The notes: generated by a model not told the origin, from the sequence alone. DNA of 55,723 bases from an uncultured Clostridia bacterium (GCA_944391625.1 CALXUG010000014.1:1-55723), one strand, 5' to 3'. Shown: positions 34,473 through 42,837, counted from the stretch's first letter. Made by a program: numbers and translations.

Positions 34473-35383
34473 AATTTGTCGGGTGAACTTCTTAAAATAC
34501 GAATTAAGCTACGCATAGCATAAGACTGTGATGCTGCTTTGTTATAAATTAAAAAGAGATTTAAATTGATAGGTTTTTGTAACGGAATGGATACAATGGT
34601 CTGGTCATCAATGAATGCATCGCTTTTAGCAAAAGCGTAACAGTCATTTTTTTTCAATAAGCGCAGTAACAATGCCGGGTTATCTACAATATACTGCACA
34701 TTTGGTTTTCCAAAAGCACAAATGGCTTGATAAAAAGAGGCATGTGATAAATCTTGTGGTGCAAGAAATACCAATGGTAGTTTTAGTGCGTTTTCAATGG
34801 AAAGGGAAGTATAGTTTTTAGCATATTCATTATGACTTGAAGTCAATAAACTCAATGAAAAGGATTTCAGCAGTTGACAATCCAAATCTGCGGGTAGCGT
34901 TTCTTTAAAGGTATCAATCGTAACATGGGTAGGCAAAAATGCTATACTGTTTGGTTCTTCGTATAATGTAGTAAAAAAATCACCTGCATTTTTAGAAATT
35001 AATGAAAATTTTACATTGGGAAAATGTTTTTTGAAAGCCTCTATTGCTAATAGTAGTTTTCCTGTATCTAAATACATAGGAATATAGATATTGATGGTTT
35101 CGTGACAATCCTGAGACTGCTGGTTATCAGGATAAGCAAAATCATTTTCCATGGTGTTATAAAGGGCGATAATCTGTCGGGCCGTGTCGATCAAAAATTG
35201 TCCATTGGCGGTAGGTACTACACCCCGCGGACGTCGTTCAAAAATTTGTGTGCCGAAGTGTTCCTCTAAGGATTTCACCACATTGCTGAGATATTGCTGT
35301 TTAAACAGCAGCTGACGGCTGGCTTCGTGGATAGAGCCGCAGTCCGCTACGGTAATTAAATAATTGAGATGTTCGATATTCAT
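34460..35383 (-). CDS. LysR-type regulator 2 of the 28-40 kb regulon
   Basis: This 307-aa LysR protein begins NIEHLNYLITVADCGSIHEA and has recognition region KQQYLSNVVKSLE, nearly identical to LysR 1. The C-terminal effector domain is more diverged (for example EAFKKHFPNVKFSLIS), so the two may sense different ligands at shared operators. It is divergent from hydrolase gene 2. The ATG at 35383 follows AAGGAGGAAATT. Confidence 0.92.
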   Translation of the reverse strand: MNIEHLNYLITVADCGSIHEASRQLLFKQQYLSNVVKSLEEHFGTQIFERRPRGVVPTANGQFLIDTARQIIALYNTMENDFAYPDNQQSQDCHETINIYIPMYLDTGKLLLAIEAFKKHFPNVKFSLISKNAGDFFTTLYEEPNSIAFLPTHVTIDTFKETLPADLDCQLLKSFSLSLLTSSHNEYAKNYTSLSIENALKLPLVFLAPQDLSHASFYQAICAFGKPNVQYIVDNPALLLRLLKKNDCYAFAKSDAFIDDQTIVSIPLQKPINLNLFLIYNKAASQSYAMRSLIRILRSSPDKFIEQ

Positions 35384-35403
35384 AATTTCCTCCTTACCCA
35401 AGG

Positions 35404-35479
35404 ACAACCAATTGGTTGTTAATGGTGCTGTAAGAACAAAACTTACGGTTCTAGGCTGTTTTTATAAAAACATTATAAT
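35404..35479 (+). promoter_or_regulatory. LysR-type operator and promoter of hydrolase gene 2
   Basis: The perfect palindrome ACAACCAATTGGTTGT (35404-35419) precedes AGAAC-N10-GTTCT (35433-35452), and TATAAT (35474-35479) begins 21 nt later. LysR 2 is divergently transcribed from the other side. Confidence 0.8.
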
Positions 35480-35544
35480 AAAAGTATAAAGCAAAAGCAA
35501 TTTAAACTATATAAAAAATTAGAAACGAAAAAGGAGAGAAACTT

Positions 35545-37596
35545 ATGAGTTTGCAGAGAAAAGCATTAACTGACAAAATTATGATTCTGGGCGTTGACGG
35601 TATGGACCCAAGCCTGACCAACAAATTCTTAAAAGAAGGCATTCTGCCAAATGTACAAAAATTTATTGAACGGGGTTCTACCAGAGAAGACTTGGTGATG
35701 CAGGGAGCGCACCCAACCATCACCCCGCCGATGTGGACATCTATGGCCACCGGTACTTGCCCGGGTACGCACGGTATCACCTGCTTCTGGAATCAGGACC
35801 ATTCTTCCCTGGATACCATGGTATATGCACTGGACTCCCGCAAATGCAAATCCGAACCATTGTGGAATGTGTTTGCTGAAGCCGGCAAAAAAACATTGGT
35901 ATGGCACTGGCCCGGTTCCAGCTGGCCTCCAACCAGCGATAATCCAAACCTGCATGTTGTAGATGGGATTCAGCCGGCCAGTATTGGTACCGGAAATGCA
36001 GTAGGTGACTGGGAAAGATTGGTGGTTGCTGACACTAAATTTGATGGGGTGGTAGTAAAACCAAGAATTCAGGTACAGAATGGTGCTGGCTGCATCATCA
36101 CCGACCTGCCGGATGAACCACAGGAACAGAATGGTGTGGGTAGTGCAGTAGTAGGCGAGTTGGATGAAAGTGGGGAAAAAAAAGTAACCAACATTGAATT
36201 GACCGAAGCTGATGGTGAATTGGGCCTGGATTCTACTCCAATCGATGTTATCAACTCCGGCATCAAAGAGCCAAGCGGTTGGGCTGCTGCTCCGGAAGGC
36301 GCGCTGGAATTTATCACTGTATTGGCAGAAGGCTTGGTAAGACGTCCTTGTCTGGTACTGAAAAATGCTGAAGGCAAATATGACCGCGTAGCTATCTACA
36401 AAAATAAAAAAGATGCAGAACCAATTATCACTGTAGTTGCGGGCGAAGAAATGAAACCACTGATAGAAGAACTGCCATTTAAAGATAAAAAAGCAATGTG
36501 TTCTCGCTCTGTAAAACTGATTGATGTAACAGAAGATGGCAGTCATCTGCGCTTATGGTTCGGTGTTGCTGTAGATATCACCAATGACCATATGTGGCAT
36601 CCGGCCGCATTGCATGATGCAATTATTGAAAATGTAGGACCTCAGACACCACAGGCAATTTATGGTGCATTTGATCCAGATTTAGCAAAAGGCTTAATGA
36701 TTGAAAGTTGGGAAAAATACTGTGAATGGCAGAGCAAATGTCTGAACTATTGTGCAACAGAAGAAGGTTATGATGTCATCTACAGCCATATCCACAATGT
36801 AGATGCGATGGGTCATAAATTCTGGCATCACGCAAAACCAAGAGCCAACACACCGGAAGCTGAGCAGCGCGCAGAAGCATACCAGGAACTGATTCGTGAA
36901 GTATATCGCCAGACCGACCGTTATCTGGGCAGCTTCCTGCACTTCTTAGACGAAGGCTGGACTATCTTGATCATGAGTGACCACGGTTTGCTGACTATGG
37001 GCGAAGAACATCCACCACTGATTGGTGACGCTTTTGGCTGCAACGTGCGTGTGCTGGAAGAACTGGGCTTTACAGCTCTGAAACATGACGAAAAAGGCAA
37101 TGCGCTGAAAGAAATCGACTGGGAAAACACCAAAGCTGTAGCTACCCGCGGCGGACATATCTGGATTAACCTGAAAGGCAGAGATGCACACGGTATTGTA
37201 GAACCGGAAGACAAGTATGCAGTAGAAGAAGAAATCATTACAGCACTGTATAAGTACGAATATATGGGCAAACGGGCTATCGAACTGGCTCTGCGCAACA
37301 AAGATGCCAAAGTATTGGGTATGTATGGTCCGGAATGCGGCGACATCATCTACTTCCTGGCAGAAGGGTTCAACCGTATCCACGGTGACTCTCTGACCAC
37401 CATGGAAAGCTACTTTGATACTTCCGTAGCACCAATCCTGATTATGGCCGGGAAAGGTATCAAAGAAAACTACAAAACAGAACGTATTATGCATCAGTTA
37501 GACTTTGCGCCAACTGTAGCTGTATTGGGCGGCGTGCGTATGCCTCGTGACTGCGAAGGCGCGCCAATCTATCAGGTACTGACTGAAGAATATTAA
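35545..37596 (+). CDS. Alkaline-phosphatase-superfamily hydrolase 2 (paralogue)
   Basis: This 683-aa paralogue of hydrolase 1 keeps all the same landmarks: ILGVDGMDPSL, PTITPPMWTSMATGT, IYSHIHNVDAMGHKFWH, IMSDHGL and TRGGHIWINLKGRD. The first 160 and last 250 residues are nearly the same; the middle insertion (about 170-400) is more diverged, which suggests different substrate preference with a common catalytic core. It also lacks a signal peptide. GGAGAGAAACTT precedes the ATG. LysR 2 is divergent from it. Confidence 0.85.
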   Translation: MSLQRKALTDKIMILGVDGMDPSLTNKFLKEGILPNVQKFIERGSTREDLVMQGAHPTITPPMWTSMATGTCPGTHGITCFWNQDHSSLDTMVYALDSRKCKSEPLWNVFAEAGKKTLVWHWPGSSWPPTSDNPNLHVVDGIQPASIGTGNAVGDWERLVVADTKFDGVVVKPRIQVQNGAGCIITDLPDEPQEQNGVGSAVVGELDESGEKKVTNIELTEADGELGLDSTPIDVINSGIKEPSGWAAAPEGALEFITVLAEGLVRRPCLVLKNAEGKYDRVAIYKNKKDAEPIITVVAGEEMKPLIEELPFKDKKAMCSRSVKLIDVTEDGSHLRLWFGVAVDITNDHMWHPAALHDAIIENVGPQTPQAIYGAFDPDLAKGLMIESWEKYCEWQSKCLNYCATEEGYDVIYSHIHNVDAMGHKFWHHAKPRANTPEAEQRAEAYQELIREVYRQTDRYLGSFLHFLDEGWTILIMSDHGLLTMGEEHPPLIGDAFGCNVRVLEELGFTALKHDEKGNALKEIDWENTKAVATRGGHIWINLKGRDAHGIVEPEDKYAVEEEIITALYKYEYMGKRAIELALRNKDAKVLGMYGPECGDIIYFLAEGFNRIHGDSLTTMESYFDTSVAPILIMAGKGIKENYKTERIMHQLDFAPTVAVLGGVRMPRDCEGAPIYQVLTEEY

Positions 37597-37626
37597 TATT
37601 GAATTAGACCAAACCAACAAAATATA

Positions 37627-37680
37627 AAAACAAGGCCGGTTATCCTGTTTTTCGGACAGGATAGCTGGTTTTGTTTTTTT
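37627..37680 (+). terminator. Terminator of hydrolase gene 2
   Basis: Positions 37627-37647 (ending TTATCCTG) pair with 37657-37677 (starting CAGGATAGCTGG) with several wobbles, followed by more T. Confidence 0.8.
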
Positions 37681-37754
37681 CAGGACTTTTTACAATTGTT
37701 TCGTGTGAAAGATTGTGTAGTCGGTTATCCTACCTTTGCCTATCTTATACAATC

Positions 37755-37898
37755 GGCTGTCCTATCTTTGCCGATCCCTCAGTGGTGCTGGACATCAACT
37801 TGATTGTTTTCCTCGCCATGGACTGTGTCCAGCTCGGATAAAACAATCTGCGTTGCTGACCATCCCAATTCGGAATTTTGGCAAAGGATAGGCCAGCC
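37755..37898 (+). repeat. Structured dispersed repeat, copy C (diverged)
   Basis: The outer stem is GGCTG plus CCTATCTTTGCC (37755-37772) with GGCAAAGGATAGG plus CAGCC (37880-37898). A small hairpin exposes CTGGA(C) near 37788-37793. GATTGTTTT (37802-37810) pairs with AAAACAATC (37840-37848), and the loop between holds GTCCAG (37827-37832). The second stem has a different sequence from copies A and B but keeps pairing. Confidence 0.6.
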
Positions 37899-37913
37899 TT
37901 ATGCACACAACTA

Positions 37914-38072
37914 GGGAGATGTTTTGTTGCCGTTGTCGACATTGAAGCGGACAGTTTGGCCAGCTGTTCCAACCGTGGCGGACGTAGTCCGACTAAGGGG
38001 AACGGCGGTAAAACTGTCCGCTGCCCGACGCCTTTCTGGTCAGGTAGGAGGGCAGGCAACAAACAGTCTCCC
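37914..38072. repeat. Long nested inverted repeat beside parS
   Basis: Arms 37914-37931 and 38055-38072 (GGGAGA...TTGCC with GGCAAC...TCTCCC) form a nearly perfect outer stem. Inside, AGCGGACAGTTT (37946-37957) pairs perfectly with AAACTGTCCGCT (38011-38022), and CGGAC-GTA-GTCCG (37979-37991) caps the structure. It could be a structured RNA or a cruciform. Confidence 0.7.
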
Positions 38073-38093
38073 GACGATAGAGCATTGCAAAAA

Positions 38094-38109
38094 TGTTTCA
38101 CGTGAAACA
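38094..38109. other. parS centromere site (ParB binding)
   Basis: TGTTTCACGTGAAACA is a perfect 16-bp palindrome matching the conserved ParB/Spo0J site TGTTNCACGTGAAACA. Such sites load ParB and SMC and usually cluster near the chromosome origin. No parA, parB or dnaA gene is in the window. Confidence 0.92.
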
Positions 38110-38250
38110 TAGTTATTAACCAAATATGTTATTTTTTTATTCTGGTTCATGCCAGACAGAGATCATGTTTTGTGTTTGTGAGATGGCTGGGGGATTGTTT
38201 GAGTTGTGCCATAAAATGATTGGTGGACAAGTTTTATACAATTTGCAGCT

Positions 38251-38328
38251 AACAAGTATTTTGTTGTCGATTTATCTGAAATGAACCTAGTTTATGGTGC
38301 TACTCTGTTATGTAGAGATAGTTATAAT
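38251..38328 (+). promoter_or_regulatory. LysR-type operator and promoter of DASS gene 1
   Basis: AACAA/TTGTT (38251-38265) precedes TGAAC-N10-GTGCT (38282-38301), one base off in each arm from the other sites. TATAAT (38323-38328) begins exactly 21 nt later. The leader to the start codon is about 165 nt. Confidence 0.65.
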
Positions 38329-38499
38329 AAGATTAGATAATGGAACAGAGAGATTGTATCGAATCGTTTTTTACATCTTGCCGGCCGGCGAAACAGATGT
38401 GCAAATAATAAATAACAAAATTGTATGACAGAATGATGTGAATTTATTTCACAATTTTATTCAAACAAGAACTATTTCATTATGAAGGGAGTTATTTTT

Positions 38500-39978
38500 A
38501 TGTCAGCTGAAACGGAACGTACAAATGTGCGAACAAAGTATTATATTCATTGCGTTATCATGTTTGCTTTAATGTTCATCATTGCCAGTTTACCGCCTTT
38601 TGCCAATATTACACCGCTGGGCATGCAGGTATTGGGCATTTTTGTAGCTGCAGCTTATGGTTGGTGTACAGTGGGGTTATTATGGCCGAGTTTATTTATT
38701 TTAATTGCATTAGGCTGTACGGAATACTGTACTGTGAAAGAGTCATTTATAACAGGGTTTGGTGATCATGTTGTTATTTCTATTGTGGCAGTATTTGCTT
38801 TCGCAGCTTATTTAGAAGAAAGTGGCTTAAGTCAGTACATTGCTAACTGGTTTATCAGTCGGAAAATCGGCGAAGGCCGCCCTTGGGTATTTACATTACT
38901 GATTTTTGCCGCAGCCTATGTATTATCTGCATTTGTAAGTTTATATGCAACCATCGTTATTATGTGGAGTATCTTTTATAAGATTTGTGAATCTGTTGGT
39001 ATTGAACGGAAAAGTAATTATGCAACCATGGTAATTTGCGGTATCGTAATCACTACTTGCCTGACCAGTACGATCTTTCCGTTTAAGCCTTTTACGCAGG
39101 TATACTACGGTTTGGTTATGAAAGCAACCGGTATTACCGATATGCCAATTGATTTTGTCCCTTGGACGATCTGTAATATTGTAATTGGTATTGTAATGAT
39201 TGGGCTATACATTTTGGCTTCCAGATTTATTATGCGTCCGGATGTTACATTGGTAAAAGAAGCCGGTGCAAAGCTGGCACATTTACGGAATGAAAAAATG
39301 AATAAAGACCAGAAACTGGCTTTTGTTGTATTGATGTTATTCGTTATTTCGCAGGTATTGCCAAGCTTTTTACCAAAAACGATGCCTCTTGCTGTTGTAT
39401 TGAATAACTTGAGTTTGCTGGGCTGTGCTGTAATTGCGTTAATTGTGCTTACTATTTTGCGCAGTAAAGAAGGAAAACCGGTGATTGAAGTGGGTCATTT
39501 AATCAGCAAAGGTACAAACTGGGATATCATTATTATGATGGCTGCTACCATGCCGTTAAGTGCAGCGCTGGAATCTGACACAACTGGCATTATTGCTTCT
39601 GTAACAGAATGGATGTCAACAGCTCTGGCAGGTGTATCCCCAACCATGTTCCTGGTATTGATTGTAGTTGTGTTCATTATTGCAACACAGTTTGCTCATA
39701 ATCTGGTATTGGCGATGGTATTAATGCCAATGCTGGCAACTCTGGGCTTAAACTATGGTATTCATCCATTTGTGATCATCAATCTGGTTTGGTTTGCAGC
39801 GCAATCAGCGTTCTTACTGCCGGCATCTTCTTCTCCGTCAGCTATGATTTATGGAAATGTGAACTGGATTTCTACCAAAAAAGCATATATGTATGATGCG
39901 ATGTTTGTGGTACTGGCGATGCTGACATTGATTGTAGTAGGTATCCCGTTAACACAGTTCTTGTTCCCTGGAATGTAA
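38500..39978 (+). CDS. DASS/SLC13-family anion transporter 1
   Basis: This 492-aa permease has about 11-12 helices and the divalent-anion:Na+ symporter (CitT/SLC13) layout. It carries two repeat halves with reentrant loops, PLGMQVLGIFVAAAYGW near the start and QFAHNLVLAMVLMPML and LLPASSSPSAMIYG in the second half. Substrates of the family are di- and tricarboxylates or sulfate. The ATG at 38500 has AAGGGAG 8 nt upstream. Its promoter carries the LysR composite site, linking it to the two hydrolases. It may import their substrate or export a product. Confidence 0.88.
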   Translation: MSAETERTNVRTKYYIHCVIMFALMFIIASLPPFANITPLGMQVLGIFVAAAYGWCTVGLLWPSLFILIALGCTEYCTVKESFITGFGDHVVISIVAVFAFAAYLEESGLSQYIANWFISRKIGEGRPWVFTLLIFAAAYVLSAFVSLYATIVIMWSIFYKICESVGIERKSNYATMVICGIVITTCLTSTIFPFKPFTQVYYGLVMKATGITDMPIDFVPWTICNIVIGIVMIGLYILASRFIMRPDVTLVKEAGAKLAHLRNEKMNKDQKLAFVVLMLFVISQVLPSFLPKTMPLAVVLNNLSLLGCAVIALIVLTILRSKEGKPVIEVGHLISKGTNWDIIIMMAATMPLSAALESDTTGIIASVTEWMSTALAGVSPTMFLVLIVVVFIIATQFAHNLVLAMVLMPMLATLGLNYGIHPFVIINLVWFAAQSAFLLPASSSPSAMIYGNVNWISTKKAYMYDAMFVVLAMLTLIVVGIPLTQFLFPGM

Positions 39979-40007
39979 TGAGAGAAGATAGTCAAAATAT
40001 TGTAACA

Positions 40008-40036
40008 AAAAGGGCATTGTGTGCGGATGCCCTTTT
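40008..40036 (+). terminator. Terminator between the two DASS genes
   Basis: AAAAGGGCAT (40008-40017) pairs perfectly with ATGCCCTTTT (40027-40036). Confidence 0.75.
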
Positions 40037-40086
40037 ACATAGTAATATATATAATCATTAAAAGGTATAGGAGAGAAAAGAAAGCA

Positions 40087-41529
40087 ATGAGTAAGATGGC
40101 AAAAACATATTTTCACGTTGTTGTAGTATTGGCACTTATGATTGGGATTGGAATGCTGCCGGCGGTGGAACCGATTACACCGTTTGGGATGAAAATTTTA
40201 GGTATTTTTGTAGGTATGCTGTATGGCTGGACTTTTTGTTCCATGATTTGGGTCAGCTTTTTGGGTATGCTGATGTTATGTTTGACAGGCGCATATACTA
40301 TGACAGATTTTATGGCAATCAGTTTCGGCAGTGAGACAGTTATGTTCATTATGCTGATGTTTGTATTTACTGCATTGCTGGAGCATTTTGGACTAACCAA
40401 ATATATTGCCAACTGGTTTATCAGCCGCAAATTTGTAGAGGGCAGACCGTGGCTGTTCAGTTTTATTTTGTTAGTCGGCGCTTTTTTTGCCGGTGGATTT
40501 ATTAATATGATTGCATCTATGATGGTATTCTGGGGTGTGATTTATGCAGTATCGGATAAATTTGGCTTTAAACCTTATGAGAAATATCCGACCTTGATGA
40601 TTTTGGGGATTGGCATTGCCAGCTGTGTAGGCGGCGCAGTACCGCCTTATAAAATGGTGCCGATGGTATTGCTGACCGCTTATGGCAATGTAACAGGGGA
40701 AAGCGTGACATTTTTTGATTATATTTGTTTCTCTCTGCCTGTAGCTTTGTTGGTGGTTGTAGTTTATACTCTGACCTGCCGGTTTGTTTTCCGCCCGGAT
40801 ATGAAAGAATTAAAAAATTTGCGCGCCGATTTGGTAGATCCATCTGAATTAGTGTTGGATAGAGATAAAAAAGTAGTGCTGGGCTTTTTTGCCGCCTTTT
40901 TATTCTTAATTTTGGCGCCGGGATTTCTGCCGCAGGAATGGCTGTTTGCGAAAGTGTTGAATCAGTTGGGCGTTGTAGGTGTGGTGATTACCTTAATTGT
41001 GTTGCTGAGCTGGATCTATTCTGCCGCTGAAAAACAGCCGATGCTGGATTTTCCCAAAATGGCAGCCAAAGGTATCAGCTGGGATATTGTAATTATTATG
41101 GCAATTATTCTGCCGTTTACTACCATTTTGACTTCAGATGCCACAGGGATTAAAGAATTTTTGAGCGGGGCGTTGGCGCCGTTCTTATCCAGTATGCATC
41201 CGTTGGTATTTATGGTAGTGGCGCTGCTGATTGCCACAGCGTTGACCAATGTAGCTAATAATATGGTAATTGGGGCAATCTTTGTTTCTATCATTCTGTC
41301 TGTTTCAGATGTAATGGGATTAAATGCATTTCCTATTGTGGCAACGTTGATTATTTGCTGTAATCTGGCTTTTGTGACACCGGCTGCATCTCCAATCGCA
41401 GCATTTGTGTTTGCTAATCACCAATGGGTAAAAGCGACCGATATTTATAAATATGCAGGCATTTTTATCTGTATTGCGGTTGTTTTGGTAATTGCAGCTG
41501 GGTTGTTGTGGGCTAATGTAATTTTTTAA
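40087..41529 (+). CDS. DASS/SLC13-family anion transporter 2
   Basis: This 480-aa paralogue of the preceding transporter begins with a similar PFGMKILGIFVGMLYGW block. It has FWGVIYAVSDKFGFKPYEKYP in the loop and TNVANNMVIGAIF and FVTPAASPIAAFVFA in the second half, matching the SNT-like and PxxSP-like signatures of the family. The ATG at 40087 is chosen over an upstream in-frame ATG (40021) that lies in the terminator of the first gene. It lacks the LysR composite site and is probably expressed by read-through or a separate promoter. Confidence 0.88.
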   Translation: MSKMAKTYFHVVVVLALMIGIGMLPAVEPITPFGMKILGIFVGMLYGWTFCSMIWVSFLGMLMLCLTGAYTMTDFMAISFGSETVMFIMLMFVFTALLEHFGLTKYIANWFISRKFVEGRPWLFSFILLVGAFFAGGFINMIASMMVFWGVIYAVSDKFGFKPYEKYPTLMILGIGIASCVGGAVPPYKMVPMVLLTAYGNVTGESVTFFDYICFSLPVALLVVVVYTLTCRFVFRPDMKELKNLRADLVDPSELVLDRDKKVVLGFFAAFLFLILAPGFLPQEWLFAKVLNQLGVVGVVITLIVLLSWIYSAAEKQPMLDFPKMAAKGISWDIVIIMAIILPFTTILTSDATGIKEFLSGALAPFLSSMHPLVFMVVALLIATALTNVANNMVIGAIFVSIILSVSDVMGLNAFPIVATLIICCNLAFVTPAASPIAAFVFANHQWVKATDIYKYAGIFICIAVVLVIAAGLLWANVIF

Positions 41530-41546
41530 GTAATATTAGGATGAAT

Positions 41547-41587
41547 AAAAAACCAACAGTGCCGAGATGGTACTGTTGGTTTTTTTT
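41547..41587. terminator. Bidirectional terminator after DASS gene 2
   Basis: AAAAAACCAACAGT pairs with ACTGTTGGTTTTTT around a short loop. It overlaps the stop codon of the converging membrane-protein gene. Confidence 0.85.
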
Positions 41588-41948
41588 ACAGTTTTTTGAT
41601 ATACCGTTTGTTGAGAATATACAGGGTGATAAAAAAGAGCACCATGTAAAGCAGTAAAGCAAGCAAAAATGGCGGATTTGCTAAAAAGCGTTCATATAAA
41701 TTACTGAAGAAGATTCCCAAAACGCCTAAGGAAATAATCAAAACTCCCAGCTGATGGGAATAGGTATTGGCATATCCTTTTTTGGCATATTCCACGGCGC
41801 TTTTATATGGTTTAAACAGGCCGTAAGCGCCGTAGGGAATTGCCAGTACGGCAATAAAATAACCAATGTAAGCCCGCTGTTTGAAATAGAGGTAAATTCC
41901 AATGACAACTGCCAGCACAGCGCCAATTTTGATAAGCTTATCTTTCAT
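41586..41948 (-). CDS. Small multi-helix membrane protein of unknown function
   Basis: This 120-aa protein has about four hydrophobic segments (IGAVLAVVIGIYLYF, IGYFIAVLAIPYGAYGLF, LGVLIISLGVLGIFF, LLALLLYMVLFFITLYIL) and ends in basic residues. I do not recognise a family. The ATG at 41948 is preceded by AAAGGA and overlaps the end of the SIR2-like gene by 11 nt, so the two are probably co-translated. Confidence 0.7.
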   Translation of the reverse strand: MKDKLIKIGAVLAVVIGIYLYFKQRAYIGYFIAVLAIPYGAYGLFKPYKSAVEYAKKGYANTYSHQLGVLIISLGVLGIFFSNLYERFLANPPFLLALLLYMVLFFITLYILNKRYIKKL

Positions 41949-42837
41949 GTGAACAACGTCCTTTCTTTGCTGCATTTTTTTGTTGTAAAAGCCGTTCAAT
42001 AACTATGGCTGCATCCATATTGAGCGATACCGATTTGTCTGCAATGGGGCGGGGAATCTCCGGATAGGCGATTTCTTCCTCGCTATCGGGATAGTCGGCG
42101 GTAACACGGAAGAACCGCACCTGCTCCCGTTCCTCGGTGATGCGCTCAAAGGGCACCCGAATAACGCCGGGCGAATTAAACCCTACGCCCAGTTCAACGA
42201 TACACAGCATTCCCTGCTCTGTTTGCTGCAGCCATTGTTGATACTGCTGCTTTTGCTGCGTATATTGGGGATAATCTCGAAAAGCCAGCCGCAGCGGCGT
42301 GCCGCAATGGGGACAGTGGGGCAGCAATTCATTCGGTATGGCTGCATCATCAACCCCAATGTGGGACAGCATTTGTTTCATAACAGGATAAAAGGGCCAC
42401 ACCTGAGCGGTGCAGCCTTGGCTGCAGCAGAGCAGATCATAACTGCCCTGATACTCAAATACACGCTGGGCCGGAAATCCACTGCGCAAAAACTGTCTGT
42501 CTACGTTAGAGGTCAGAATATAATAATCCTTTCCCTCCAGCAAAGCACCAAGCTGTTGATATAATGGCAGCGGCGGCATTTCCCAGCGCACTCGGCTGAT
42601 ATGGCTGGCCATATAGGCCCATTGCTGCGCTTCTGTCCATTGGTTGAAGCTGATCATCTGATATTCACTGTGCAATCCGCGCTGCGCCCAATAAGGGTAC
42701 CGCTGCGCAAATATTTGTTCATCGGCAAAACTGATACCGGCAGCGGCAGAAAGTCCGGCGCCTGCACCCACCAGAACAAAATCAGCCTGCTCGATTCCCT
42801 GCCGGAGTTGTAAAATGGCATCCTCAACTTCCTGCAA
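41938..42837 (-). CDS. SIR2-like NAD-dependent protein, possibly ADP-ribosyltransferase
   Basis: This 299-aa protein has the sirtuin Rossmann fold: GAGAGLSAAAGI for NAD and a zinc ribbon (LLCCSQGC, then PHCPHCGTPL). The block that reads TQNVDxLH in deacetylases is TSNVDRQF here, so the usual motif is altered, as in the SirTM group of protein ADP-ribosyltransferases. SirTM genes usually sit beside a macrodomain, lipoate ligase and GcvH-like genes, none of which is present, so the assignment is tentative. The start appears to be TTG at 42837 after GGGGAATCATT. The membrane protein gene overlaps its 3' end. Confidence 0.78.
   Translation of the reverse strand: MQEVEDAILQLRQGIEQADFVLVGAGAGLSAAAGISFADEQIFAQRYPYWAQRGLHSEYQMISFNQWTEAQQWAYMASHISRVRWEMPPLPLYQQLGALLEGKDYYILTSNVDRQFLRSGFPAQRVFEYQGSYDLLCCSQGCTAQVWPFYPVMKQMLSHIGVDDAAIPNELLPHCPHCGTPLRLAFRDYPQYTQQKQQYQQWLQQTEQGMLCIVELGVGFNSPGVIRVPFERITEEREQVRFFRVTADYPDSEEEIAYPEIPRPIADKSVSLNMDAAIVIERLLQQKNAAKKGRCSHER

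Larger units (their letters stand above)
37597..38499. other. Large intergenic region with structured repeats and parS
   Basis: The 900-bp gap holds a terminator (37627-37680), structured repeat copy C (37755-37898), a long nested inverted repeat (37914-38072), a perfect parS (38094-38109) and the promoter of the first DASS gene (38251-38328). A minus-strand frame at 37745-38110 is only a shadow of the inverted repeats. Confidence 0.7.

Noticed and set aside
37745-38110. 121-residue minus-strand frame starting MFHVKH
   Set aside because: The region is two nested inverted repeats plus parS; the first codons are the parS palindrome itself.
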